This document shows, piece by piece, positions 17,454 through 26,883 of a stretch of DNA of 64,000 nucleotides; positions within the stretch are counted from its first letter, which is position 1; each line of letters begins with the position of its first letter. Source of the stretch: Succinivibrio dextrinosolvens (lineage in GTDB: Bacteria > Pseudomonadota > Gammaproteobacteria > Enterobacterales > Succinivibrionaceae); assembly GCF_011065405.1 (NCBI RefSeq), contig NZ_CP047056.1, positions 2,068,747 through 2,132,746 of the forward strand, written 5' to 3'. Both the position numbers and the translations under genes were made by a program. The notes under the pieces were generated by a model. It had not been told where the DNA came from. It worked only from the letters and a program-made list of their open reading frames with translations, and did not search any database.

Positions 17454-18058
17454 TGTCTACTATATTTACTGACAGTATTGAACAGGCAGCTTCAGTTATA
17501 GCTTCAGGCGGTGTTATTGTATGCCCGTCTGAAGGTGTATACGGAATAAGCTGCTCTGTTTTTAATGAGGCGGCAGTAAAAAGAATTATTGCCGTTAAAC
17601 ATAGAAGCTCAACCAAGGGCCTTATCATTGTTGACAGCTCACTTGAATACCTCAGAGAATACCTTGATGAGTCAAGAGTTGACGCCAGAGCAATGGCTTT
17701 AATGGATGGTATGTGGCCAGGTCCTCATACTTTTGTGGTTCCGGTGGTTGACGAATTTAAGAATGCAGCGGTAAGAGATGATCACACTGCTGGTGTAAGA
17801 ATCTCCGCTTTCAGACCGTTTGCAGAGCTCTGCTCAAAGGCCAAGACTCCTATAGTCTCAACCAGTGCCAATATATCCGGGGAGAATGCTACAAGCGATC
17901 TTGAATCCATTGATCCCCGCATAACCGATAATGTTGATCTGGTTTTAACCCTACCTTGTGGTGGACTGTTAGCTTCAACCTCTATCTACAACACATTAAC
18001 ACATACCCTGATAAGACAGGGACCGATGTGGGACGAAAAACTTAAGAAAATATCGTAA
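17453..18058 (+). CDS. tsaC: Threonylcarbamoyl-AMP synthase
   Basis: YrdC/Sua5-family enzyme that makes L-threonylcarbamoyladenylate for the t6A37 tRNA modification. The pocket motifs are seen in GGVIVCPSEGVYGISC, IIAVKHRSSTKGLI and TPIVSTSANISGENA. At 201 residues it is the short TsaC form without the Sua5 C-terminal domain. Translationally coupled to purE and 28 bases ahead of aroE. TcdA, which acts later on t6A, is also in this window at 43.9 kb. Confidence 0.93.
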   Translation: MSTIFTDSIEQAASVIASGGVIVCPSEGVYGISCSVFNEAAVKRIIAVKHRSSTKGLIIVDSSLEYLREYLDESRVDARAMALMDGMWPGPHTFVVPVVDEFKNAAVRDDHTAGVRISAFRPFAELCSKAKTPIVSTSANISGENATSDLESIDPRITDNVDLVLTLPCGGLLASTSIYNTLTHTLIRQGPMWDEKLKKIS

Positions 18059-18086
18059 TCCTCTTACAATACAATAAGGTGCAAAG

Positions 18087-18902
18087 ATGAGTAATACTGA
18101 TAAATATGCTGTTCTTGGAAATCCGATTGAACATTCGATGTCTCCTCTTCTGCACGAGTTTTTTGCACAGAAGACCGGACAGGATCTGAGCTATGGCAGG
18201 ATCCTGGTTGAAACCGGTACCTTTGAGAAAACTGTAAGAGATTTTTTTAAAAACGGTGGTCGCGGCTGTAATGTTACTGTGCCATGTAAGCTTGATGCCT
18301 ATAAGCTTGCAGACAGTCTAAGTGATTATGCAAAGGCTGCTGGTGCAGTGAATACTCTGAAGGTAATGGAAGATGGTTCCATCTACGGTGATAACACTGA
18401 TGGACGCGGGTTAGTCTATGATTTAAAAAGACTTTCCTGTCCTCTTGCCGATGCCAGAATTCTGATTATCGGTGCCGGTGGTGCCGCAAAGGGAATTCTG
18501 CTGCCTATCCTTAATGAGGCTCCAAAAGAGATTGTAATTGCCAACAGAACCGTATCCAAGGCTCAATCTCTCTCCTCCCTGTATTCTGATAAGGTAAAAG
18601 GCTGTGGTTTTGATGAGCTTGAAGGTTCATTTGATCTGATTATTAACGCCTCTTCAACCTCCCTAAGCGGAGAACTTCCTCCAATAAAGGATGAAATAAT
18701 AGAGAAAGCTCAGGCTGTTTATGATTTAATGTATTCCAAAACTGCACTGACAACCTTTACACAAAAGGCCTTATCATTAAATGTTCCAAAGGTCAGTGAC
18801 GGATTTGGAATGCTGATAGGGCAGGCTATCCTGAGCTTTGAGCTCTGGAGAGGTGTAAAGCCTGATTTTGATTCCGCTATTAAAAAGTTTCGCCCATGCT
18901 AA
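18087..18902 (+). CDS. aroE: Shikimate dehydrogenase (NADP)
   Basis: Reduces 3-dehydroshikimate to shikimate in aromatic amino acid synthesis. Substrate-binding GNPIEHSMSPLLH, catalytic-Lys motif GCNVTVPCKLDAY and NADP loop IIGAGGAAKGILLPIL followed by NRT are all present. Length 271 (272 in E. coli). AAGGTG precedes the ATG. It overlaps rsmJ by 7 bases. Confidence 0.95.
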   Translation: MSNTDKYAVLGNPIEHSMSPLLHEFFAQKTGQDLSYGRILVETGTFEKTVRDFFKNGGRGCNVTVPCKLDAYKLADSLSDYAKAAGAVNTLKVMEDGSIYGDNTDGRGLVYDLKRLSCPLADARILIIGAGGAAKGILLPILNEAPKEIVIANRTVSKAQSLSSLYSDKVKGCGFDELEGSFDLIINASSTSLSGELPPIKDEIIEKAQAVYDLMYSKTALTTFTQKALSLNVPKVSDGFGMLIGQAILSFELWRGVKPDFDSAIKKFRPC

Positions 18903-19660
18903 AAATTCAGATTGAAGATAATTCTCCTTTTAAGGAATCTGCTCAGGCAGTAATGGCTTTCATTGAAAGTCATGCTCTGAGCTTTGAGAATGATCTTCTA
19001 CTGAAGGTCGGACAGAAGATCGTGCTTGAGCTGTCTGATGATTCAATAACTCCTCAGGACTTTGAGATTGATCTGTTCAGAGATAAACTTCTGTGGAGAC
19101 TGGCTCACAGTGGAAAAAACTCGGAGGCTGTTTGCAGAGCGGTAATCGGCAAAACAGTAAAGCCTCTGGTGTTTGATGCTACCGCAGGTCTTGGACGTGA
19201 GAGTATTATTCTGCAGTCAGCTGGCTGTCAGGTTTACATGTTTGAACGTAATCCTGTGATCTGGCTGCTTTTAAAATCTGCTATGACTCATGCAGAGAAT
19301 AATACCGAAATTCTTTCTTCTCTTAAAAACGGTCTTCCTCATCTGACCTCTTTAGGTTCTGTTGCAGAGCAGCTAAATCGCGGTGAGAAATTACCAGAAC
19401 CTGATGTAATTTACTACGATCCTATGTTTCCTCAGAGAACCAAAAGTGCTCTGGTGAAAAAGGATATGAGAGTATTTCATGAGATTGTAGGCTTTGATCA
19501 GGATACCACCGAGTATGCTAATTTTCTTCTGACGGTGGCAAAGCATCATCTGGTGGTTAAACGTCCATCCAACGAACCACCGCTGGAACTGAATCTCAGA
19601 AGAAGCAGCTTTGTTGACGGCAAGGCCTGTCGTTTTGACTGCTACTTCTGCGGAAACTAG
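18896..19660 (+). CDS. rsmJ: 16S rRNA (guanine-1516 N2)-methyltransferase
   Basis: SAM-dependent methyltransferase for m2G1516 of 16S rRNA. The family motifs VFDATAGLGRESIILQSAG, FERNPVIWLLL, YYDPMFPQRTKSALVKKDMR and VVKRPS are all visible. Length 254 fits. Last gene of the purE operon; its TAG stop lies in a CTAG shared with the stop of the convergent gene. Confidence 0.93.
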   Translation: MLKIQIEDNSPFKESAQAVMAFIESHALSFENDLLLKVGQKIVLELSDDSITPQDFEIDLFRDKLLWRLAHSGKNSEAVCRAVIGKTVKPLVFDATAGLGRESIILQSAGCQVYMFERNPVIWLLLKSAMTHAENNTEILSSLKNGLPHLTSLGSVAEQLNRGEKLPEPDVIYYDPMFPQRTKSALVKKDMRVFHEIVGFDQDTTEYANFLLTVAKHHLVVKRPSNEPPLELNLRRSSFVDGKACRFDCYFCGN

Positions 19661-20418
19661 TCGTTAAGAGCCTCGAAACCTGCGCTGTAGAACATAGCAA
19701 GATTCTGCTTGTTTCCTCTGATATAGTTATACAGTTCCTGTGTTTTCTCTGATTTGTCAGTAGTTATGATGTAGTAGTAGACAGGAGAATAGTACTCATG
19801 AGGAACATACCAGTAAGAACCGGTAGTCTGACCGTTCTTCATAATCAGAGGTTTTGTAATAAAACCAGTCTGAATGTTGTTGTTTTTCAGTAGCGAGAAG
19901 ATCTGATACTCGTGTTCTGCACGGTAGATGGCATTCTTCTTTTTAAGATATTCAGTAGGAAAATCCTTTCTCTTTACAATCTCAGTTGCTGCAAAACCTA
20001 CTGTGGTGAGACTGTCTTTTGGAAGAGCCAGTGATTTTAGTTTCTTGTTAATGATAACGTTAATGTTATCCTTTAGCAGAAACTTATTGTTAGACCATAG
20101 GATCAGAGGAGCCTTAACAAGTCTTGCGACACTGTTCTGGGTAATTTTTCCTTCCTTGATTAGATTTGAAGGTAATCTTTCCTCATTGGTGATAATCACG
20201 TTGCATTTGCCTCGATAATAAATGGCTCGTGACTCAATATCCTGCATGGTACCAAAATAGCTGTTAAAGGTAATCTTAGAATCCTCTCTTATCCCTTCAA
20301 CTGCTGAGTAAACCTGAGGAACTCCGCAGACCTCAGGAACATCATCTGAGGCGTTTACTGAAGTGAATACTGCAGAAAGCAGTAGTAATACGGTTTGTTT
20401 GATAATTCTGGTTTGCAT
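19657..20418 (-). CDS. ModA-like periplasmic solute-binding protein
   Basis: A 253-residue secreted protein: a signal peptide (basic RIIKQ, hydrophobic TVLLLLSAVFTSV, cut near NAS-DD) and then a type II periplasmic-binding fold resembling molybdate/tungstate-binding ModA (FGTMQDIESRAIYYRGKCNVIITNEERLPSNL, then APLILWSN). No modB, modC or modE lies nearby, so the partner permease is elsewhere or the protein serves another oxyanion or role. The usual ModA ligand residues cannot be confirmed by eye. It overlaps rsmJ convergently by 4 bases. Confidence 0.6.
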   Translation of the reverse strand: MQTRIIKQTVLLLLSAVFTSVNASDDVPEVCGVPQVYSAVEGIREDSKITFNSYFGTMQDIESRAIYYRGKCNVIITNEERLPSNLIKEGKITQNSVARLVKAPLILWSNNKFLLKDNINVIINKKLKSLALPKDSLTTVGFAATEIVKRKDFPTEYLKKKNAIYRAEHEYQIFSLLKNNNIQTGFITKPLIMKNGQTTGSYWYVPHEYYSPVYYYIITTDKSEKTQELYNYIRGNKQNLAMFYSAGFEALND

Positions 20419-20630
20419 AGAAAGTTTTCAATTGTAATGGTGAATTTGTGCGTTATTTATTTTAGTGCTTAAAACTTAGATTTAGCCTAACATCTTGATT
20501 TTTATACAGGACGCAATTATACCACAGGACTTTGCCTCATAATCCAGAGGCTTTGATGACAATTGAAGGGCTTCTTTTAACTGCCATGAATGCAGAACTC
20601 GTTGATCTGTAAGAGTTATCTGCTGTTTTT

Positions 20631-22499
20631 TTATTTGAAAAGTTTTTTCTCACACAGGATCAGTCTCTTTGTAATCTCCTCGCTTGAACCAGCTCGTCTT
20701 AATTTGTCAGCAAATCCTGGTTCACTTAAGATTAGTGACAGGTTTGCGAGAATGCTGATATGAGATTTTCCGTCATCAGGAACGGCAATCAGGAAGAACA
20801 GATCACAAGGTTTGTTATCTAGAGCTCCGCAGTTAATAGGTCTTGAAAGTGATGCAACTGCTACTGCAGAACGGTTAACAAAAGAACCTCTGGCATGAGG
20901 AATAGCAATTCCGTGGGCAATTCCTGCCGGATTCTGTTCCATCTTCTCTTTAATTGCCTTTAGGAAATCATGTTTTGAGTTGATAGCTCTGACCATAGAC
21001 AGTCTGTCGGTCAGTACATGAATAATCTCATCTAAAGACTGTGCCTTAAGGTTATAGATTACGCTGTTTTCATCAAGGGCGTATCTAACGGAGTTCAGAT
21101 TTGATTTTGTTGTGTTTCTGTTTTTTCCGAAGTGGTTGATGGCATTGAGGATGTTTTCAAAGAAACTGCCGTGAAGTTTATAGTAATGGGCATAGATAAC
21201 CATCATGCCGATGGTGCATACGCACACCACAACCATACAGATATTAACAGAATTGAATAGCAGATTCTTATCAAGTCCTGATGATGTAAACAGGGAAGCA
21301 TACGCAGAACCCTGAGTTGCGAAAATCATAGCGGCCAGAGAGCCGAATTTTGCGGATACAATCTGGACAGAGAAATTCATACATTCAGAACGACATCCAA
21401 ACTTGAATTCTCCATAATCAATACAGTCTGCAGTCATAACTGTAGTTGAGGCTTGAGACAGACAGAATCCCAAAGCGAGCAGACAAATTAGGAAGCTAAG
21501 TGATCCCATGGTAAGTCTGGCTGTAGTATGCATTGCATAAAGAATCAGAAATGAAAGCAGAATCAGCAGAGTTGAGAATATGAAAATCTGTCTGCGAGAT
21601 GTGTATTTAACCAAATGGTGGAATGCGCAGTATGTCAGCAGACTTACAACCAGCCATGGAATCTGGATATAGAAAAAGATCTCGTCATCGGAAGGTACGT
21701 GATGAATGGCGATGGCAAAGAAGTTCTGATAACCCACAAAAACACATAGACAGGTCTGCTGAAGCAGTGTCAGGAAGAAAATAATCATCAGCTGATCATT
21801 TCCAAAGAAAGTTGAGGCGGCCTCTTTTGCTCTGACTACCTTTCGCTTTGGTTCTTCCATGTCGAAGAATACATAGAACAGAATCGCACTTATAAATGTA
21901 ATTCCTGCCACATACCAGGAGACGCTTCTGAACAGATTTTCATTGAGTGAAGAGTAAATATGATCAGGTACTCCCTGATCCTGATAAATAAAGAAATATG
22001 CCAGAAGCATAATCAGAACGAAGCCCGCAACAGCAGATGCTCTGCCAATTGCACAGATAATCTCACGGGTTCTGTGGTCTGAACCGAAAATTGAGGTTAG
22101 AGACCAGGAAGGAATATCTATGAGAGAAAAGGTCAGAGCCCACATCAGGTACATGAAGATGGCGTAGATCACCTGTACAGACTGATGCATATATGGCATA
22201 TCAAACATCTGAAGCAGGACGGCGGCATTAAGGATTCCACCAACCAGCACGGTCATTCTGAACTTGTTGTATTTAAACACATCGGCACATAAATCAATAA
22301 GCATGCCGATAAAAGGCTCTTTGATAACATCAACGAGCTTAATAATCAGGAAGATTGGAATGATATATATGGATGAAAGATCCAGAACTGTTGTCAGATA
22401 CAGATAGTAAAAGGACAGCACGAACATATAGATCGCATCTCTGGCAAAGCCAACGATGGCATATGGAAGTGCCCATTTCAAGGATACCTGATTGTTCAT
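20631..22499 (-). CDS. GPH-family sugar symporter fused to a fructose-type PTS EIIA domain
   Basis: 622 residues. The first about 450 are a 12-segment major-facilitator transporter of the glycoside-pentoside-hexuronide type (MFVLSFYYLYLTTVLDLSS, then KLVDVIKEPFIGMLID, and later TADCIDYGEFKFGCRSECMNF). The last about 140 are a PTS EIIA domain of the fructose/mannitol class with phosphorylation site GIAIPHARG (His near residue 535). LacS of streptococci has a similar plan but with a glucose-type EIIA. Inference: sugar uptake, at the inner membrane, tuned by HPr or FPr phosphorylation. The substrate is unknown. Alone in its transcription unit, behind the glmS terminator. Confidence 0.85.
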   Translation of the reverse strand: MNNQVSLKWALPYAIVGFARDAIYMFVLSFYYLYLTTVLDLSSIYIIPIFLIIKLVDVIKEPFIGMLIDLCADVFKYNKFRMTVLVGGILNAAVLLQMFDMPYMHQSVQVIYAIFMYLMWALTFSLIDIPSWSLTSIFGSDHRTREIICAIGRASAVAGFVLIMLLAYFFIYQDQGVPDHIYSSLNENLFRSVSWYVAGITFISAILFYVFFDMEEPKRKVVRAKEAASTFFGNDQLMIIFFLTLLQQTCLCVFVGYQNFFAIAIHHVPSDDEIFFYIQIPWLVVSLLTYCAFHHLVKYTSRRQIFIFSTLLILLSFLILYAMHTTARLTMGSLSFLICLLALGFCLSQASTTVMTADCIDYGEFKFGCRSECMNFSVQIVSAKFGSLAAMIFATQGSAYASLFTSSGLDKNLLFNSVNICMVVVCVCTIGMMVIYAHYYKLHGSFFENILNAINHFGKNRNTTKSNLNSVRYALDENSVIYNLKAQSLDEIIHVLTDRLSMVRAINSKHDFLKAIKEKMEQNPAGIAHGIAIPHARGSFVNRSAVAVASLSRPINCGALDNKPCDLFFLIAVPDDGKSHISILANLSLILSEPGFADKLRRAGSSEEITKRLILCEKKLFK

Positions 22500-22523
22500 A
22501 AAAATGAATTGATATTGTGTGTT

Positions 22524-22563
22524 TAAAAAAATATTGGCCTTCGATCTGAAAAGAGGGAAGGCC
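22524..22563 (-). terminator. Terminator of glmS
   Basis: On the minus strand the arms GGCCTTC (22563-22557) and GAAGGCC (22542-22536) form a 7-bp stem followed by AATATTTTTTT. It lies 22 bases beyond the glmS stop. Confidence 0.75.
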
Positions 22564-22584
22564 GTTAATTGTATAGGTTAATTA

Positions 22585-24414
22585 TTATTCTACAGTAACT
22601 GATTTTGCCAGGTTACGAGGCTGATCAACATCGGTACCGTTGATAACAGCACAGTGATATGAAAGTAACTGCAGTGGAATCGTAAATAAAATAGGCTGCA
22701 GAATTTCTGGACAGTCTGGCAGAGACAGCATGTTGGTCTGACCGTCTGACTTAATGACGGTGGTTCCTGACTTGAAAATATAAAGCTGTGCTCCACGTGC
22801 TCTGACTTCTTCAACGTTGGAGATAAGCTTATCCATTAGTGAGTTGTCTGGAGCAACCACTACTACAGGCATTCTCTTGTCAATCAGTGCAATAGGACCG
22901 TGCTTCAGTTCGCCAGCAGCATAACCTTCAGCATGGATGTAGCTTATTTCCTTTAGCTTCAATGCTCCTTCAAGGGCAATTGGGTACATAACACCGCGGC
23001 CTAGGAACAGGCAGTGATGTTTGCCAGAGAACTGCTCTGACAGCTCGGAAATGGTCTTGTCACAGGAAAGGAATTCCTCTGCAAGAGAAGGTAGTTTGCG
23101 AATTGCTTCGACGATTTCATGATTCTTTTCAGCACTGATTGAACCGTTCTGCTTGCCGATAATCAGAGCAAGGATCAGCAGTGACAGCAACTGAGTGGTG
23201 AAAGCCTTGGTTGAAGCAACTCCGATTTCTGCACCTGCCTTGGTAAACAGAGTGAAATCAGACTCACGTACTAAAGAGGAGCCGTTTACGTTACAGATAG
23301 ACAGTGTCTTGGTGTAATTCTGTTCTTTAGCAAGTCTTAATGAGGCCAGAGTATCTGCAGTTTCACCTGACTGTGAAATTGTAATGAACAGGCTGTTATC
23401 TCTTACAACGGCTTTTCTGTAACGGTATTCTGATGCAATCTCAACATTGGTGGAGATTCCGGTTAACTCTTCGAGCCAGTATCTTCCGACAAGTCCTGCG
23501 TGGTATGAGGTACCGCAGGCTACAATCTGAATGCTGCTGATGTCACGGAAGGTGTTTTCATCTGCACCTACAACTGTCTCTAAAGAGATATCGTCTCCGT
23601 TTAATCTGCCTAACAGAGTGTTTCTTAAAGACTGAGGCTGCTCGTAAATCTCTTTCTGCATGAAGTGGCGGAACTTGCCTTTTGAAATGCTTTCTGCATC
23701 AAGATCGGACTCAACAACCTGCTTTTCAATGATGTTTCCATCAAGATCGAATACCTTGACCTCGTCGGTAGTTAATACGGCGATCTCATTTTCCTCAAGA
23801 TAAATGAATCTGCGGGTAACAGGCAGCAGAGCCAGAGTGTCTGAGGCAATAAAGTTCTCACCGATACCAAGACCGATAATCAGAGGTGAACCGGAACGGG
23901 CAGTATATAGTTTGCTAGGATCGTTCTTGTCGATAAGAGCAAGACCGAAAGAGCCTTTTACTTCCTTTAATGCTTTCTTGAAAGCTTCAAAAATAGATGA
24001 GCTGTTCTTTAGGTGGCTGTGGATCAGGCATACCAGAACCTCAGTATCTGTCTGAGACTTGAACTGATATCCCTTTTTCAGTAAATCTTCCTTTATGGTG
24101 GCGAAGTTTTCAATGATGCCGTTGTGTACCAGAGCCAGATTCTCACAGATATGAGGATGTGCATTTGCCTCTGATGGAATGCCGTGGGTTGCCCATCTGG
24201 TGTGTGCAATACCGATAAAGCCTGGACAGCCTTTCTCTTTTACAGCTTCCTTAAGATTCTTAACTTTGCCGGTGGTTTTGATACAGTGCTGAACGCCGTC
24301 ACTGATAGTACAGATACCTGCACTGTCATAACCGCGATATTCCAGTCTTGAAAGACCTTCTAACAGAATCTGAGATACGTTACGCTGAGCAATAGCACCA
24401 ACAATTCCACACAT
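22585..24414 (-). CDS. glmS: Glutamine-fructose-6-phosphate aminotransferase
   Basis: Makes glucosamine-6-phosphate, the first step to UDP-GlcNAc for peptidoglycan and LPS. An N-terminal class II glutaminase domain begins MCGIVGAIAQ (Cys2 nucleophile after Met removal), followed by two SIS sugar-isomerase domains (SQSGETADTLASLRLAK at about 350) and the conserved C-terminal DQPRNLAKSVTVE. Length 609 equals E. coli. It lies downstream of glmU but is separated by a terminator and a 226-base gap. No glmS-ribozyme-like core was recognised in the leader. Confidence 0.97.
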   Translation of the reverse strand: MCGIVGAIAQRNVSQILLEGLSRLEYRGYDSAGICTISDGVQHCIKTTGKVKNLKEAVKEKGCPGFIGIAHTRWATHGIPSEANAHPHICENLALVHNGIIENFATIKEDLLKKGYQFKSQTDTEVLVCLIHSHLKNSSSIFEAFKKALKEVKGSFGLALIDKNDPSKLYTARSGSPLIIGLGIGENFIASDTLALLPVTRRFIYLEENEIAVLTTDEVKVFDLDGNIIEKQVVESDLDAESISKGKFRHFMQKEIYEQPQSLRNTLLGRLNGDDISLETVVGADENTFRDISSIQIVACGTSYHAGLVGRYWLEELTGISTNVEIASEYRYRKAVVRDNSLFITISQSGETADTLASLRLAKEQNYTKTLSICNVNGSSLVRESDFTLFTKAGAEIGVASTKAFTTQLLSLLILALIIGKQNGSISAEKNHEIVEAIRKLPSLAEEFLSCDKTISELSEQFSGKHHCLFLGRGVMYPIALEGALKLKEISYIHAEGYAAGELKHGPIALIDKRMPVVVVAPDNSLMDKLISNVEEVRARGAQLYIFKSGTTVIKSDGQTNMLSLPDCPEILQPILFTIPLQLLSYHCAVINGTDVDQPRNLAKSVTVE

Positions 24415-24588
24415 AAAAAAACAAATCCTTACAAAAAATTTTTCCTAATTTCGTGATCAGCTTGGTATTTTATCAGAATTTTTGCTGAAATTTGCAGTTA
24501 AAAATTTGCTTTGTGTATTGAACTGAATGGGAATAGGCAGGAAATGATGTATAACTTATTCACTTTTCAGAGAAAAGCTTGAAAACTG

Positions 24589-24623
24589 AAAAAAATAAGC
24601 GCCAGCTTAAAAAGATCTGGCGC
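24589..24623 (-). terminator. Terminator of lgt-glmU
   Basis: GCGCCAG (24599-24605) and CTGGCGC (24617-24623) form a GC-rich 7-bp stem. On the minus strand it is followed by TTATTTTTTTC. Confidence 0.8.
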
Positions 24624-24640
24624 CTGTTTTTGGGTAGAAA

Positions 24641-26032
24641 CTACTTTTTGATCTTGCGAGGTCTTGGGTAGTTGTCAATTACAGTAGCCTGAGCACGGGT
24701 AATGATTAAAGCGCCTTCCTCAGACTTGATTCGGTGGGTAACGGTGGTTCCTGCACCAATGGTAACCCCGGACTTTACGGTAACCGGAGCCACCAGCTGA
24801 GTGTCTGATCCCACGAATACATCGTCACCGATTACGGTCTTGAACTTGTTTGCTCCATCATAGTTGCAGGTGATGGTACCAGCACCGATATTAACATCCT
24901 TACCGATTTCAGCATCACCAAGATATGACAGGTGTCCTGCCTTGGTACCGACTCCTAGGTGAGCCTTCTTGCACTCTACGAAGTTGCCTACGTGTACATT
25001 GTCCTCAAGTACATTACCAGGACGCAGTCTTGCAAATGGTCCGATGGTAGCAGCCTTCTTAATCTCGGAATCCTCAAGTACAGAGTAAGGAGAGATTACA
25101 GAGCCATCGCCGATGGTGCAGTTTCTGATAACACAGCCGGCACAGATCTTAACGTTATTGCCTAGCACCACCTTTCCTTCAAAGATACAGTTGATGTCGA
25201 TGAATACGTCATTACCGCAGGTTAATTCACCGCGGACATCGATACGCTCTGGATCTGCAAGAGTAACACCTTCAACCATCAGTTTCTCAGCCTGAGTTTT
25301 CTGGTAGAGTCTTTCAACAAAGGCGAGCTGTGGCTTTGAATTAACACCGGAGAGAATATCAAAATCAGGAGCAATCAGAATGTTTACTGCTTTGCCCTCA
25401 GCTGAAAGCTGGCCAGATAAATCGGTCAGGTAGTATTCACCCTGAGCGTTGTTGTTCTTAAGTTTAGGCAGATACTCTTTCAGAACTGAAGCCTTGCAGA
25501 CAATCATGCCGGTGTTGACCTCGGTTATCTTTTTCTGCTCGTCACTAGCATCCTTTTCTTCAACAATGGCCTTAAGCTTGTTGTCATTGCCACGGATGAT
25601 TCTGCCGTAGCCAAATGGATTTGGTGCAATGGCACTCAGTACGGAGAGCTCATTGCCATCAAGAGAGGCGATAAGATCCTTTAAAAGGTCTGCTGGGGTT
25701 AATGGAGTGTCACCGTAAAGTACCAGCACGTCTGAATCATCAGCAACCTTTGGCATAGCACAGTTAACAGCATGACCGGTACCCAGCTGCTCTGTCTGAA
25801 CAGAAATGGTTACAAGCTTTCTTAATTCCTCTGGAAGCTCGTTTATCATCTGCTCTACTTTTTCGGCCATGTGTCCGATAACTACATGAATTGCCTTAGG
25901 ATTTAAAGCAGCAGAGGTTCTGATTACATGCTCAAGCATAGGACGGTCTGCAACCTTGTGTAAAACTTTTGGAAGTGCAGAGTGCATTCTTTTGCCTTTG
26001 CCGGCTGCAAGAATTACGATTTCTAATGACAT
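24641..26032 (-). CDS. glmU: Bifunctional GlcNAc-1-P uridyltransferase / GlcN-1-P acetyltransferase
   Basis: Makes UDP-GlcNAc. The N-terminal nucleotidyltransferase domain has LAAGKGKRMHSALPKVLHK. The C-terminal half is a left-handed beta-helix of hexapeptide repeats with the acetyltransferase site region (VHVGNFVECKKAHLGVGTKAGHLSYLGDAEIG, given as VHVGNFVECKKAHLG and GTKAGHLSYLGD). Length 463 against 456 in E. coli. Starts 3 bases after the lgt stop, so the two form an operon. Confidence 0.96.
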   Translation of the reverse strand: MSLEIVILAAGKGKRMHSALPKVLHKVADRPMLEHVIRTSAALNPKAIHVVIGHMAEKVEQMINELPEELRKLVTISVQTEQLGTGHAVNCAMPKVADDSDVLVLYGDTPLTPADLLKDLIASLDGNELSVLSAIAPNPFGYGRIIRGNDNKLKAIVEEKDASDEQKKITEVNTGMIVCKASVLKEYLPKLKNNNAQGEYYLTDLSGQLSAEGKAVNILIAPDFDILSGVNSKPQLAFVERLYQKTQAEKLMVEGVTLADPERIDVRGELTCGNDVFIDINCIFEGKVVLGNNVKICAGCVIRNCTIGDGSVISPYSVLEDSEIKKAATIGPFARLRPGNVLEDNVHVGNFVECKKAHLGVGTKAGHLSYLGDAEIGKDVNIGAGTITCNYDGANKFKTVIGDDVFVGSDTQLVAPVTVKSGVTIGAGTTVTHRIKSEEGALIITRAQATVIDNYPRPRKIKK

Positions 26033-26035
26033 TTT

Positions 26036-26827
26036 TTACATACCTTTCTTTAGTTTGGAATTCTTTCGTACTGAATAAATGATGACTGCAATGCCCACCA
26101 GTATAAACGGTATGGACAGCAGCTGTCCTACATTGAAGATGGCGTTGGTAGAGTAGTCCGCCTGTTCAACCTTGAAAGGCTCAATTGCCATTCTGGCAGT
26201 GAAGGTTAAGGTTAGCAGCAGACCTACAATCAGTCCCTGTGGACGGTTCTTTACAAACACATAGATAGCCATCAGGATCAGAAATACTGCAAAGTAGGCG
26301 ACAGCCTCATAAAGCTGAGCCGGATGACGGGGGAAGCTCTCTCCCAATCTTACAAAGATCACTCCGAAATCTGTATTTGTTGGGATCCCCAGAATCTCTG
26401 AGTTGAAGAAGTTGCCGACACGGATAAGCGAACATACTAGCGCGATAGGCACACACAGCATATCTCCCAGTTCAAGGAATCTGTATTTGTTTTTGCGCAG
26501 GAAAATCAGGACTGCGATCACCACGCCCAATGAACCGCCGTGGCTTGCAAGTCCACCCTGCCAGATTTTGAGGATTTCAACTGGATGTGCCAGATAGAAA
26601 TCAGGTTCGTAGATAAGACAGTGGGCCAGTCTGGCACCGATGACTGTTCCGACAAAAATATACAACAGTAGTTTGTCCAGATCCTCGGTTTTGTAATTTT
26701 TCTGTTTAAAAAACAACTGCATAATGATATAGCCGAGGATAAAGCCGAATGAAAAGTACAGTCCATACCAGCGTATAGACAGAGGTCCTGCTGAAAAAGC
26801 TACAGGATCTAAGTTGTTAATAAACAT
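26036..26827 (-). CDS. lgt: Prolipoprotein diacylglyceryl transferase
   Basis: An inner-membrane enzyme that adds diacylglycerol to the lipobox Cys of prolipoproteins. Seven membrane segments; the signature region GNFFNSEILGIPT and the HPAQLYEA motif are present, as is the N-terminal SIRWYGLYFSFGF. The frame allows a start at 26839 (MGIKMFINN), but TGGGA upstream is better spaced for the Met at 26827 (263 residues); both are possible. Operon with glmU. Confidence 0.93.
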   Translation of the reverse strand: MFINNLDPVAFSAGPLSIRWYGLYFSFGFILGYIIMQLFFKQKNYKTEDLDKLLLYIFVGTVIGARLAHCLIYEPDFYLAHPVEILKIWQGGLASHGGSLGVVIAVLIFLRKNKYRFLELGDMLCVPIALVCSLIRVGNFFNSEILGIPTNTDFGVIFVRLGESFPRHPAQLYEAVAYFAVFLILMAIYVFVKNRPQGLIVGLLLTLTFTARMAIEPFKVEQADYSTNAIFNVGQLLSIPFILVGIAVIIYSVRKNSKLKKGM

Positions 26828-26883
26828 TTTTATTCCCATTTTGGTAGAATTAGACGCGTGTATTTTAGCAGTTTTTAACGATT

